Origin: Skermania sp. ID1734
GTDB taxonomy: Bacteria; Actinomycetota; Actinomycetes; Mycobacteriales; Mycobacteriaceae
NCBI RefSeq assembly: GCF_007489285.1
Contig: NZ_VLIY01000026.1
Span: 2,323-43,319, forward strand
Reading direction: 5' to 3'
DNA length: 40,997 bases
Below the pieces are notes generated by a model. That model was not told where the DNA came from. It made no database searches and worked only from the letters and a program-made list of their open reading frames with translations. The position numbers were made by a program, and so were the translations under genes. Positions 15,978 through 23,976 of this stretch are shown here, in pieces (the stretch's first letter is position 1; each line of letters begins with the position of its first letter).

Positions 15978-16167
15978 AACTTCAAGGATGCCCCCGATGA
16001 CCAGGGCGCGACGAAACCGCTCGGCACGGAGTCAACCCCGGCGCGCACGTCAGAACCACGACGGCGCGCGTTAGCACTCGGCACATCTTGTGTGCCAGGC
16101 GGTTTAGGTGCGTTCATAAAGCTCCACCCTGCGAAAGGCGGTACTCGAGCAGTTAAGGAGGTCTGAC

Positions 16168-16692
16168 ATGTATCCGAACTACATCGGGATCTCACCTTTT
16201 CATGCCCACGGCACCCTGCAGGGCTTCGTCATCTCGGGCCGCTGGCCGAATACCACCAAAGAATGGGCGCAACTGCTGGTCCTGGCCGTTCGAGTGGCAA
16301 CGCTGCCCGGGCTGCTGACCACCTCCACCGTCTTCGGCGCGCGCGAGGAATTGCCGGAGGACCCCGCACCCGGAACGGTCGGGCTCGTGGTGGCCGAAGG
16401 ACCGGTGCTCGGTGAATCGGCGGTGACGCCGGGCCGGTTCGCCCAACACCAGCCACCGGCGCTGTTGATGCTGCATCCGCCGTCGGAAACCCGTCCGTCG
16501 CTGCCGGAATGCGTCGGCGCGGCCTCTGGCTGCGTGCTACTGCCCGGCATTCCTTACCTCGGGCTCGAACACCGGGCGGCCTGGGCGGAGACTGAGCCCG
16601 ACGGCACCGTGACCTCGATGGTCAGTCGGGTGGGCATCGATCCGATCAGCCACCCCGATACCGCGGTTTTGGCCATGCTCCTAGCCGCGTAA
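16168..16692 (+). CDS. Conserved hypothetical protein
   Basis: I do not recognise a family for this 174-residue protein. It begins MYPNYIGISPFHAHGTLQG and has no signal peptide or membrane helix. The middle is moderately hydrophobic with many prolines (PPALLMLHPP), and the C-terminus is regular (VSRVGIDPISHP, then a hydrophobic end). The gene is well supported: AAGGAGGT at 16154-16161 sits at ideal spacing before ATG 16168, and codon use is normal. The short gap of 105 bp to the GDT1-family transporter downstream could allow co-transcription. Confidence 0.75.
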   Translation: MYPNYIGISPFHAHGTLQGFVISGRWPNTTKEWAQLLVLAVRVATLPGLLTTSTVFGAREELPEDPAPGTVGLVVAEGPVLGESAVTPGRFAQHQPPALLMLHPPSETRPSLPECVGAASGCVLLPGIPYLGLEHRAAWAETEPDGTVTSMVSRVGIDPISHPDTAVLAMLLAA

Positions 16693-16797
16693 GGGTACCC
16701 GAACAAAACCCGGCGGATCGCCAAACTTATTGTCTCCATTGCGATTTCGGATACACCCGAATTGCCGATCGGGACAGTCCCCGGTAACCTCGGCGTC

Positions 16798-17574
16798 ATG
16801 CTTGCTGCCCTGCTGCTCAGCCTCGGCGTCATCTTTGTCGCCGAACTGGGCGACCGCTCGCAGCTCATGGCCATGACTTTTGCGCTGCGGCACCGCTGGT
16901 GGATCGTGCTGGCCGGCATCACCGCAGCAACCACGCTGGTCCACCTCATCTCCGTCGGCATCGGGCACTACCTCGGCGCCGCGTTACCCACGACTCTCAT
17001 CGCCATTCTCGGCGGCATCGCCTTCATCGGGTTCGGCCTGTGGACGCTGCGCGGCGACCGGCTTTCGGCGGCAGAGGTCGAACGCGCCCACACGTCCGCC
17101 GCGCCCGCATTCTTCGCCGTCATGTCGGCGTTTCTGCTCGCCGAACTCGGCGACAAAACGATGCTCGCCACTGTCACCCTCGCCTCCGACAACGACTGGA
17201 TCGGAGTCTGGATCGGCTCGACCATCGGCATGGTTGCCGCCGACGCGCTCGCCATCGTCGTCGGCGCGATCGCCCACCGGCATCTGCCGGAACGCGCAAT
17301 TCAGCTCGGCGCGGCCGCGTTGTTCGTCGTGTTCGGCGTGGGCATGATCGTTGAAGCTGCGGCTCCGTCGACGCCCGACTGGGCCTTGGTCCTCGCAGGC
17401 ATCGCGGCGGCACTCAGCCTCGGACTGATCTTGCAGGCGATTCCCGGCCCGCTGCGCCCGATCAAGAGCCGTCGAGTTTCGTTCGCGCCCGCGCCGCACG
17501 CGCCGCTTGGGCCCGATCCCGCATCCGCTTCCATGCTGGCAACGGGTTCGCCGCCATTCGCGCGGCCTCGATAA
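16798..17574 (+). CDS. GDT1/TMEM165 (UPF0016) family cation transporter
   Basis: This 258-residue membrane protein has two homologous halves, each opening with the family signature: AELGDRSQ (Glu16 to Gln22) and AELGDKT near residue 120. Six or seven membrane helices are visible. GDT1 and TMEM165 proteins, and bacterial MneA relatives, move Mn or Ca across membranes, and bacterial members often export excess manganese. I chose ATG 16798, where the first helix begins; no Shine-Dalgarno sequence precedes it, and a TTG 36 bp upstream is possible. The last 113 bp overlap the convergent patatin gene, and the C-terminal tail of about 40 residues after the last helix is Pro/Ala-rich and may not be essential. 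I saw no clear yybP-ykoY riboswitch upstream. Confidence 0.87.
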   Translation: MLAALLLSLGVIFVAELGDRSQLMAMTFALRHRWWIVLAGITAATTLVHLISVGIGHYLGAALPTTLIAILGGIAFIGFGLWTLRGDRLSAAEVERAHTSAAPAFFAVMSAFLLAELGDKTMLATVTLASDNDWIGVWIGSTIGMVAADALAIVVGAIAHRHLPERAIQLGAAALFVVFGVGMIVEAAAPSTPDWALVLAGIAAALSLGLILQAIPGPLRPIKSRRVSFAPAPHAPLGPDPASASMLATGSPPFARPR

Positions 17575-19222
17575 TCGACGCCATCGGCTGACTGACGATC
17601 CGCGACGCCAGCGGCTTCTCGCCAACTTCCGGCGGTCCGTCGCCCGACCACCACACGGGCTCGAGCAGATGCTCGATCATGGGCAGCGACGACTCGACCG
17701 CGTCCCGGCCCCACTCGATCGCCCGGTCGATGGCCTCCGGCGACGCAGCCAGCGTCACCGGCGACAGCGACGGGCTGAATCGCACCAGATAGTCCGCATA
17801 CGGCGCGTTGCGCACCATCTGCAACTGCACGGCCTGAGTGATCGGCTGCAACCACAAATGACGCGGATTCCATTGCGGATGAAAGCAATCCCACGCATAG
17901 AAGCAGGCGTTGCGGGTGCCGAGGCGGCCGTCCTGGATGCGCTTCCAGGCCAATTCGGCGGGTACATTGCTGGCCGCGCCGCCGTCGACCAGCGCGGCCA
18001 CGTCCTTGTCGCGCATGAGCTCGTCCAACAACGGCCACATCGCCGGATCCTTGGACTCATGGTGCAGCACGCCCGGGATCGCCGAGGAAAAGCTCACGGC
18101 ATCAACCACATTGAGGTTCTCGGTGAGTTCGTCGCCGCCGAGCACTATCGGTTTGACCACCCGCGAGTCGATGAATGCGGCCACCTGCCACATCCGAGTC
18201 GCCCCAGCCGCCGCGGCGCCGATCTTGAGGTGCGGCAAAGCCCGACTGCCCAGCGCGGCGAGTTCGGAGCGGCGAAAGCGCGACGGCAACCGGTCGAACG
18301 ACTGTCGCCGCACACCCGCGATCACCGTTTCGTACGGAATGGCAAGGTCCTTCATCCGCACCGGTTCGCCGTCCGCATTGCGAAACATGGCGTCGGCGAA
18401 GGTGTCGAAGGTCAAGGAGAACAAGCCATTCAGACCGTGTCGGCGCCGGAACGGTTCGGGCCCGAGAATACCGCGGTAGGTGACGGTTTTAGCCCAATCG
18501 AAATACTCGTCGATGGGGACCGGCGTCACCCGCGCCACCACACTGCCCACCACCGCACCGAAGCTGGCAGTCAGCATGTATCCCGGCGTCATCCCGCGCT
18601 CGATCAGGCGGTGCATGCCGCCGAGATAGACGTACCCTGCGCCGCCACCGCCGCCGAGGACGCAGACGAGCGTCTTGTAGCCCACCTCGGCGTCGAGTTC
18701 GTTGGCGGAGAAGTCGTTCGCGTGTCGCTCGAGCAGCGCATCGCGCTCTGCTTCCAGGTCCGGGCTCAGTTGCGCGAGCGCCTCTTTCGCGCGGACCAAC
18801 CTAGTTTCCAGCCGTCGCTCTTCCCGCAGCGGGCCATAGAGCGCGTCGACTACCCGGGCCCGGAAGTCGCTCAGTTCCGCACGAACAGAGACGTCGCCGC
18901 GGCCGCGGTTGCCGCCCGGGCCGGCCGCGCCCGGTTCGAAGACGGTCAACCGGGCAAAGCTCAGCAGGTAACGCAACCGGCGAAACTCGGTTCGTGTCAA
19001 CACGTCTGGATGCTTGAGGTCAGCGCGGGCGAGCGCCGCCTCCATATGCTGCAAAGCCAGCACCGGATCACGAACCGGCAGACCGACTTCCTCGACCGGC
19101 TCGACGAGGTCGGGCACCTCGACAAGATCGGCTTCGGCCAGGTCCTCAGCTGCCGTGCTGGTCAACGGGATGTGCAGCTCTGGCGTTTCTCCGCGCGTTG
19201 CCATGTGGAGAGTCTGAGCCAT
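17462..19222 (-). CDS. Patatin-like phospholipase family protein
   Basis: The protein of about 586 residues carries a patatin domain in its middle and C-terminal parts. The oxyanion loop is glycine-rich (VLGGGGGAGYVYLGG), the nucleophile serine is in TASFGAV, and the catalytic Asp is in VDGGAASN. The serine motif lacks the first glycine of GxSxG. Patatin enzymes hydrolyse acyl esters of lipids. The first 250 residues are a separate helical domain that is rich in Glu and Arg. ATG 19222 and ATG 19204 are both possible starts; neither has a good Shine-Dalgarno sequence, and I took the longer one. The gene is divergent from the two-gene operon at 19301-21372 and overlaps the GDT1 gene at its 3' end by 113 bp. 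Mycobacteria have several such large patatin proteins of unassigned substrate. Confidence 0.85.
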   Translation of the reverse strand: MAQTLHMATRGETPELHIPLTSTAAEDLAEADLVEVPDLVEPVEEVGLPVRDPVLALQHMEAALARADLKHPDVLTRTEFRRLRYLLSFARLTVFEPGAAGPGGNRGRGDVSVRAELSDFRARVVDALYGPLREERRLETRLVRAKEALAQLSPDLEAERDALLERHANDFSANELDAEVGYKTLVCVLGGGGGAGYVYLGGMHRLIERGMTPGYMLTASFGAVVGSVVARVTPVPIDEYFDWAKTVTYRGILGPEPFRRRHGLNGLFSLTFDTFADAMFRNADGEPVRMKDLAIPYETVIAGVRRQSFDRLPSRFRRSELAALGSRALPHLKIGAAAAGATRMWQVAAFIDSRVVKPIVLGGDELTENLNVVDAVSFSSAIPGVLHHESKDPAMWPLLDELMRDKDVAALVDGGAASNVPAELAWKRIQDGRLGTRNACFYAWDCFHPQWNPRHLWLQPITQAVQLQMVRNAPYADYLVRFSPSLSPVTLAASPEAIDRAIEWGRDAVESSLPMIEHLLEPVWWSGDGPPEVGEKPLASRIVSQPMASIIEAARMAANPLPAWKRMRDRAQAARAARARTKLDGS

Positions 19223-19300
19223 TGCGACCGTGCCCGAGCCCGTTTCCGCGTAGCGTGATTGCCGACCATCGCCGGTATACGAAGCAAGTGAGAGCCTTCC

Positions 19301-19519
19301 ATGAGCAACGATCCCGCAGCCAGCCTCGCCGCACAGCTGGGCGGTCTGATTCCCGACGAGATCAAGACGCTGCCGCCCGACATCATGCAGCGGCTCGCGG
19401 CCACACTCGCCGACAACAAGGAAAAGCAACTGAAGCTGCTCGACGAATCGATCGAGGAAATGATCAGCCAACTGCCCATCATGTTGCGCAAGCCGGTTCG
19501 AAAAATCATGGGCCAGTAG
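19301..19519 (+). CDS. Small helical protein, 72 residues
   Basis: This small gene encodes an acidic/basic amphipathic helical protein with LGGLIPDEIKTLPPDIMQ in the first half and KEKQLKLLDESIEEMISQ in the second. No signal peptide or membrane segment is seen. I do not recognise a family. The stop codon is 14 bp before the ATG of the 612-residue gene, and AGGAGGAGCG overlaps the junction, so both are one operon. Its normal codon use and spacing support a real gene. It may be an accessory to the large helical protein. Confidence 0.7.
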   Translation: MSNDPAASLAAQLGGLIPDEIKTLPPDIMQRLAATLADNKEKQLKLLDESIEEMISQLPIMLRKPVRKIMGQ

Positions 19520-19533
19520 GAGGAGCGACGCGT

Positions 19534-21372
19534 ATGGCCGACAACCCCGCCACCGCAGCGCAATTGCTCAAGCTGGGCAGGCTACTCGATACCGACCCCG
19601 AGCAACTGCGCTACCTCGAATCACTCGGCGCGGAAGGACTTCGCAAGCTGCGAGAGCTCGCGTCCGAGCAACTGTTTGCCAGCTATGAGGACAGACTGCA
19701 GCGCATGGCACAGGCCAGCAAACTGGTGCCGCTGTCGGTTGCGCTTCCCATGGCGGAGAAGAGCGCTCCCCCGCGCCTGATGGCCGCCGTCGCGGGCCTC
19801 ATCGAAACCGATCGCGTGGTTAAGGCGGCGCCACGGATCAGCCCGCAATTCATGGCCGATCTGGCCGCCTATCTCGACCCGGGCCGCGCCCGGCCGGCCA
19901 TCGAGGCGGCCCCACTCGAGGTGGCCCGCAAGGTCGCCAAGATCATCGTCGACCGCCAGGATTTGATCACGATGGGCAACCTCATCAGCGCCGTCACCGA
20001 CGACGCGCTGGCTGCCTGCCTGCCGTTTCTCGATGACGGCTCCATCGTGGCCCTGGGCAGCGTCATCGACGACCGGCCGCGCGTCGACCATCTTTTCGGA
20101 TTGCTCCCCGATGCCCGGCTGTCCGGGGTGGCGCGGGCGGCGACCGAGAACAACTCGTGGCCGGAACTGCTCGGCCTGATGGGAGACCTCAGTTCGGCCG
20201 CCCAGCAGCGGTTCGGCAATGTCGTTGCGGCCCAAGAAGACCGAGTGCGTAGTGCGGTCATGCAGGCGGCCAGCGAAAACCGCCAACTCGACGTTCTGAC
20301 ATCTTTCCTCGACGGCATGACGCCGATGAGCCTCACGCAGTTTGCCCAGACCACCGCGCTGGCACAGCCGCAACTGCTGGCCGACCTTGCGAGCACCTCG
20401 TGGACCGGAGTGCTACGGCTGGTGCCCTACCTGCCCGATGAGGTACTCGACCGGTTGACCGGACTGGCCGACCTCCGCGAGCCGACCGTGCAGGCCAAAA
20501 TGCTGGCCGATGCCGTCGCATTGAACCTGGAATCCGGGATTCTGCCGCTGCTGCCCCGCCTCGACGGCACCGTGCTCGCTCAGCTCGCGTCCCAGGACCA
20601 ACTGCAGCGCGACGACGTCCTCGACGGGTTCGTGCGGGCCGCCATCCGGGAGGGGCAGTGGTCGAATCTGCTGCCGCTGGTTCGGCACCTGCCCGAGGCC
20701 GCACGCAAACACGTCTCCGAATTGGCCGGGAATCTGGACCAGAGCGAGCTGCGCGAGGCGTTCGCGTCGGCAAGCAGGGCCGGTCAGCTCAGCTCGATGC
20801 TCGACGTCACCGCCGACATGCCAGAGCAGCAGCGGGTGGCCGCGGTCGAGACGATCGTTGCCGACGCTGGTGACGAGGACCTGCTCGGCACCGGCTTGCC
20901 CGAGGCGGAGCAGGAGGCCGTGTGGACCAAGCTGCTCGCCCTCAGCAACGGCGCGCCCGAACAACTCCTCAGCCAACTTGGTGAGCAGGCCGCGCTTCTG
21001 CAACTCGACAACGTCGTGCCCACCGTCATGGCTGCGGCGCAAAAGTCGGGTAACTGGGAATCGGCGCTCAAAGTCATCTCGAGTGTCGACTCGACCGCGA
21101 CCGCCATGGGCGTCGGGGCCGCCTTCGACGTGCCGAAGGGCTTGCTCGAACAGGCCGCCAAGCAGGCCCAGGAGCTCGGCCTCGGTGACCAGCTCGGTGG
21201 GCTCGTCAGCGCGCTGGGCCAGGGTGCGGGCCAATCGGTCCAGCTTGCGGTTGGATTCGCCGAAGGCGCCAACGCGCTGCAACTCGCCCCAGCCAAGGAA
21301 GCGGCGGCCAAGGTTGTCAGCGGTCTGGCGGGCCGGCTGGCCGGGATGTTGCGGAAGGACGACAAGTCCTGA
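19534..21372 (+). CDS. Large alpha-helical repeat protein of unknown function
   Basis: The 612-residue protein is almost entirely helical and Leu/Ala-rich, with recurring blocks such as LLPDARLSGVARA, YLPDEVLDRLTGL, LLPRLDGTVLAQLAS and HLPEAARKHVSEL. The blocks repeat roughly every 30-40 residues, which suggests a HEAT- or TPR-like solenoid used for protein contacts. No catalytic motif, signal peptide or membrane helix is seen; the last 60 residues are Gly/Ala-rich (GLVSALGQGAGQSV) and end in GMLRKDDKS. ATG 19534 has a strong Shine-Dalgarno sequence. The YkuD gene begins at its stop codon, and the small helical gene precedes it. I do not recognise a named family; homologues are probably confined to mycobacteria and relatives. 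Confidence 0.75.
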   Translation: MADNPATAAQLLKLGRLLDTDPEQLRYLESLGAEGLRKLRELASEQLFASYEDRLQRMAQASKLVPLSVALPMAEKSAPPRLMAAVAGLIETDRVVKAAPRISPQFMADLAAYLDPGRARPAIEAAPLEVARKVAKIIVDRQDLITMGNLISAVTDDALAACLPFLDDGSIVALGSVIDDRPRVDHLFGLLPDARLSGVARAATENNSWPELLGLMGDLSSAAQQRFGNVVAAQEDRVRSAVMQAASENRQLDVLTSFLDGMTPMSLTQFAQTTALAQPQLLADLASTSWTGVLRLVPYLPDEVLDRLTGLADLREPTVQAKMLADAVALNLESGILPLLPRLDGTVLAQLASQDQLQRDDVLDGFVRAAIREGQWSNLLPLVRHLPEAARKHVSELAGNLDQSELREAFASASRAGQLSSMLDVTADMPEQQRVAAVETIVADAGDEDLLGTGLPEAEQEAVWTKLLALSNGAPEQLLSQLGEQAALLQLDNVVPTVMAAAQKSGNWESALKVISSVDSTATAMGVGAAFDVPKGLLEQAAKQAQELGLGDQLGGLVSALGQGAGQSVQLAVGFAEGANALQLAPAKEAAAKVVSGLAGRLAGMLRKDDKS

Positions 21373-22040
21373 AAGCGCTCGTACTGGCCCTTGCGACCGC
21401 CTGGTTGTTGGTCGCGCCTGTCTCCGCAACCGCGGATGCCGGCGGATTGCCAGCCGGTGTCCCCGTCCCGCCCGCCGGCACCAACCAGGTGGTCACCGTG
21501 CTGGTTCCTAACGCGGCGAGCAGCACCGCCACGCTGCAGACCTGGCAGCGCGCCGGTTCCGGCTGGCAAAGCGTGCTGGGACCGCTGCGGGTGCGCGTCG
21601 GCACGGCCGGAGTCGGCGAGACCCATGAGGGCCTGAACCGAACGCCGAGCGGCACCTTCGGGTTGCCCTCGGCATTCGGACGGCTGCCGAACCCGGGGAC
21701 GCGTCTGTCCTACCGGCAAGTGACCGACGCGGACTGGTGGGTCAGCGACACCCACAGCCCGGCGTACAACACCTACCAGCACTGTGTGCCGGGAACGTGC
21801 CCGTTCAACGAGCAAGCGGGCGAGGATCTCGGAACGTCCGGCGCCAGCTACGACTACGCCGTAGTCATCGGCTACAACACCGATCCGGTGGTCTCCGGCG
21901 CCGGTTCGGCATTCTTCCTGCACGTCGACGCCGGGGTTCCGTCGGAAGGCTGTGTCGAGGTGCCGCGCGGCGACGTCGTCACGCTGTTGCGCTGGCTCGA
22001 CCCGGCTCAGCAACCGAGGATATCCATCGGTTACTCCTGA
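21369..22040 (+). CDS. Secreted YkuD-fold (L,D-transpeptidase-like) protein, Rv0309-like
   Basis: The C-terminal part carries the YkuD active-site pattern: FFLHVDAGVPSEGCVEVP, with the His ten residues before the Cys. The arrangement and the NTYQHCVPGTCPF segment with two further cysteines closely resemble the exported M. tuberculosis protein Rv0309. YkuD enzymes form 3-3 cross-links in peptidoglycan or attach proteins to it; for this subgroup activity is not established. A signal peptide (KALVLALATAW, then LLVAPVSATA) precedes the domain. The start is odd: the only standard codon is TTG at 21405, which would cut the signal peptide in half. A CTG at 21369 that overlaps the previous TGA (CTGA) gives a full signal peptide, and I chose it as the inferred start. 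Confidence 0.8.
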   Translation: MKALVLALATAWLLVAPVSATADAGGLPAGVPVPPAGTNQVVTVLVPNAASSTATLQTWQRAGSGWQSVLGPLRVRVGTAGVGETHEGLNRTPSGTFGLPSAFGRLPNPGTRLSYRQVTDADWWVSDTHSPAYNTYQHCVPGTCPFNEQAGEDLGTSGASYDYAVVIGYNTDPVVSGAGSAFFLHVDAGVPSEGCVEVPRGDVVTLLRWLDPAQQPRISIGYS

Positions 22041-22090
22041 GCGAATTGTCCGGTGTGCATCCCGAGCGGGCCTGTGCCAGGCTTTCCAGC

Positions 22091-22915
22091 GTGGTTTCTC
22101 GTCCGCGGTTACTCGTAAATCTGCTGGCTGGCGCGGCTCTCGCCGCGGGTGTCTGCGCCGCTCCGGCCATCACGCACGCGGCCGACGCGGGTTCCGGTGA
22201 CCTGCATTCGCGGATCGCTGGCGTGGACGCGTACCTGAAGTCGCGTCCGGGCCTGGTGGGCTATGTGGTCCGTGATCGGGTGACCGGTGCGGTATTCAGC
22301 AACGCGAACGCGAACACCGAGATCTGGACCGCGTCCACGATCAAGCTGGCGATGGTCACCTATCTACTGACCCACGAGAAGGCGCGGCTCAGCCCGCAGG
22401 ACTACGCCGACATCGACGCGATGTTGCACGTCTCCGACGACAACGCCGCCGACCGGCTGTGGTTCAAGTACTCCGGTGCCGACCACATGGCGTTCAACAA
22501 TGCGTTCGGTGGCTTCGGTATGACCGGTCTGCAGCCGAAGTCGGGCTACACGAAGTTCTATCCGTACTGGGGCTTCCAAAAGTGCAGCGCGGCCGATCTG
22601 GACCGGCTGATGCAGTACGTGCTCATGCAGGTCGACCCGGCCGATCGCGCCTACATCGCGGGCCGGATGCGGCTGGTGGATCCCATTCAACAATGGGGTG
22701 TCTGGGGCGCGGGGCCGGCCATGAGCCCGGGCAACAAGGATGGCTGGTCCGACGAGGACACCGGTGCGATCGCCAATTCAGTCGGCTTCGCTGGTCCCGG
22801 TGAGCGCTACACACTCGCGATCATGGACTCGCTCAATGGTCAGGGCGACATCGCCAACGGGCAGGCGACCGACACGCACGTTGCGCAGCTGCTGTTGGCC
22901 GGGCTGCCGAGTTAA
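22091..22915 (+). CDS. Secreted class A beta-lactamase-like serine hydrolase
   Basis: The 274-residue protein has a signal peptide (VSRPRLLVN, then a hydrophobic run to THAADAG) and a class A beta-lactamase-type domain. Motifs are STIK with Ser82 and Lys85, VSDDNAAD around 114-121 in the place of the SDN loop, and NKDGW where KTG is expected. The changed SDN and KTG motifs suggest a penicillin-binding-like peptidase or esterase rather than an efficient lactamase. I chose GTG 22091 because it begins the signal peptide; there is a 50 bp gap after the YkuD gene. Both products act in the cell envelope, so they may be one transcription unit. Two 33 bp repeats follow the stop codon. Confidence 0.82.
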   Translation: MVSRPRLLVNLLAGAALAAGVCAAPAITHAADAGSGDLHSRIAGVDAYLKSRPGLVGYVVRDRVTGAVFSNANANTEIWTASTIKLAMVTYLLTHEKARLSPQDYADIDAMLHVSDDNAADRLWFKYSGADHMAFNNAFGGFGMTGLQPKSGYTKFYPYWGFQKCSAADLDRLMQYVLMQVDPADRAYIAGRMRLVDPIQQWGVWGAGPAMSPGNKDGWSDEDTGAIANSVGFAGPGERYTLAIMDSLNGQGDIANGQATDTHVAQLLLAGLPS

Positions 22916-22921
22916 GAGTCT

Positions 22922-22954
22922 GCGAGGAGCGGAGCGCGACCGGAACCGACCATC
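22922..22954. repeat. 33-bp direct repeat, copy 1
   Basis: This copy starts GCGAGGAGCGGAGCGCGACC and ends GACCATC. It is identical over 33 bp to the copy that starts 70 bp further on. It lies just after the stop of the serine hydrolase gene. Its GAGCGCGACC core is complementary to GGTCGCGC in the spacer, so folding between the parts is possible. Confidence 0.85.
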
Positions 22955-22991
22955 GAGCCGGAGGTGTAGGTCGCGCGAGCATCGCAGCCGG

Positions 22992-23024
22992 GCGAGGAGC
23001 GGAGCGCGACCGGAACCGACCATC
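22992..23024. repeat. 33-bp direct repeat, copy 2
   Basis: This is an exact second copy of the 33 bp unit, with its start 70 bp after the start of the first. It is followed by a hairpin and then the SDR gene. The two copies make up nearly half of the 170 bp intergenic region. Confidence 0.85.
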
Positions 23025-23045
23025 AAGTTAGGGTGCCTTCTGGAC

Positions 23046-23068
23046 CGCGCGACCACGGTGGTCGCGCG
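23046..23068. terminator. Perfect 10-bp-arm hairpin before the SDR gene
   Basis: CGCGCGACCA and TGGTCGCGCG pair perfectly around a CGG loop. The hairpin ends 17 bp before the GTG start of the SDR gene. There is no T run, so it could be a weak terminator for the upstream gene, an operator or a 5' leader structure. Confidence 0.45.
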
Positions 23069-23085
23069 AGAAATGAGGTATCAAC

Positions 23086-23853
23086 GTGGAGATCTCAGGT
23101 AGTGCAGCGATCGTCACCGGCGGCGCGTCCGGCCTTGGTGCGGCTACGGCAAAGCGGCTCGCCGACGCCGGCGCGACGGTATTCGGGCTGGACCTGCAGC
23201 AGTCGATCGAGCGCGCGGGCTCGAACGTTCCCGACGGCGTCACCCTCCTGCCGACGGATGTGACGCTGGAAAACGAGGTGCAGGACGCGATCGCCAAGGT
23301 GGTCGAGTCCGGCGTGCCCTTGCGCATTGTCGTCAACTGCGCCGGCGTCGGCTGGGCCGGGCGCATCCTGTCCAAGAAGGGCCCGCACGACCTCGAGCTG
23401 TTCCGCACAGTCATCACCGTGAACCTGCTGGGCACGTTCAACGTCATGCGCCTGGCCGCCGACGCCATCGCCAAGACGGAACCCGTCGATGACCGGGGCC
23501 AGCGCGGCGTCGTCATCAACACCGCGTCGGTCGCTGCGTTCGAGGGCCAGATCGGCCAGATCGCCTACTCCGCGTCCAAGGGCGGCGTGCACGGCATGAC
23601 GGTTCCGGCCGCGCGCGACCTGGCGCAGTTCGGCATCAGGGTCAACACCATCGCACCCGGCATCATCGACACCCCGATGCTCGCCGGTGTCACGGAGGAG
23701 TACCGCAAGGGTCTCGAAGCGGGCGTGCCGTTCCCGTCGCGGCTGGGCCGCCCCGACGAATACGCGCAGCTCGTGCAGATGATCGTCGAGCACGACTACC
23801 TCAACGGCGAGACCATCCGCATGGATGGCGCGCTGCGGATGGCGCCGCGGTAG
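23086..23853 (+). CDS. SDR oxidoreductase, 3-hydroxyacyl-CoA dehydrogenase type 2-like
   Basis: This 255-residue classical SDR has TGGASGLG (11-18), Asp36 (NAD preference), NCAG at 84-87, Ser148, and YSASK with Tyr161 and Lys165. The sequence IAPGIIDTPMLAGV and the overall layout match the type 2 3-hydroxyacyl-CoA dehydrogenase (HSD17B10-like) group, so fatty acyl or sterol side-chain oxidation is a likely role. The start is GTG 23086, with GAGG 7 nt upstream. It appears to stand alone: an intergenic hairpin precedes it and an 80 nt inverted repeat follows. Confidence 0.88.
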   Translation: MEISGSAAIVTGGASGLGAATAKRLADAGATVFGLDLQQSIERAGSNVPDGVTLLPTDVTLENEVQDAIAKVVESGVPLRIVVNCAGVGWAGRILSKKGPHDLELFRTVITVNLLGTFNVMRLAADAIAKTEPVDDRGQRGVVINTASVAAFEGQIGQIAYSASKGGVHGMTVPAARDLAQFGIRVNTIAPGIIDTPMLAGVTEEYRKGLEAGVPFPSRLGRPDEYAQLVQMIVEHDYLNGETIRMDGALRMAPR

Positions 23854-23860
23854 CTGGTCG

Positions 23861-23940
23861 AGCGCAACGCGTCCAACACGACTCGGCCGATCAGACGGGA
23901 TCCCGTCTGTCGGGGCCAATAGTGTTCGACGCGTTGCGCT
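23861..23940. repeat. 80-nt imperfect inverted repeat with nested palindrome
   Basis: Outer arms of 13 bp match perfectly (AGCGCAACGCGTC with its complement at 23928-23940), and pairing continues past one mismatch over AACAC. In the centre is CAGACGGGATCCCGTCTG at 23892-23909, an 18 bp perfect palindrome. It lies 8 bp after the SDR stop. It may end SDR transcription, or it may be a small mobile repeat unit. Confidence 0.7.
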
Positions 23941-23976
23941 GTTGACACCCGACACCCACTACCCGACGGTTGCCTC

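Noticed and set aside
16693-16797. Possible yybP-ykoY manganese riboswitch before the GDT1-family gene
   Set aside because: GDT1-type exporters can have one, but I could not find the conserved cores of that riboswitch; only a short GC hairpin is present.
17507-19258. Open frame of 583 codons on the plus strand
   Set aside because: It is antisense to the patatin-like gene, is Arg/His-rich without any family features, and arises from the high GC content.
22091-22915. True class A beta-lactamase conferring resistance
   Set aside because: The SDN and KTG motifs are altered (SDDN, KDG), so the gene is better called a lactamase-like serine hydrolase.
22922-23024. Two-copy direct repeat as a CRISPR array
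   Set aside because: There are only two copies, the spacer is a GC-rich mycobacterial intergenic sequence, and no cas genes are present; the TM0106 nuclease is 10 kb away and is not Cas4 in context.
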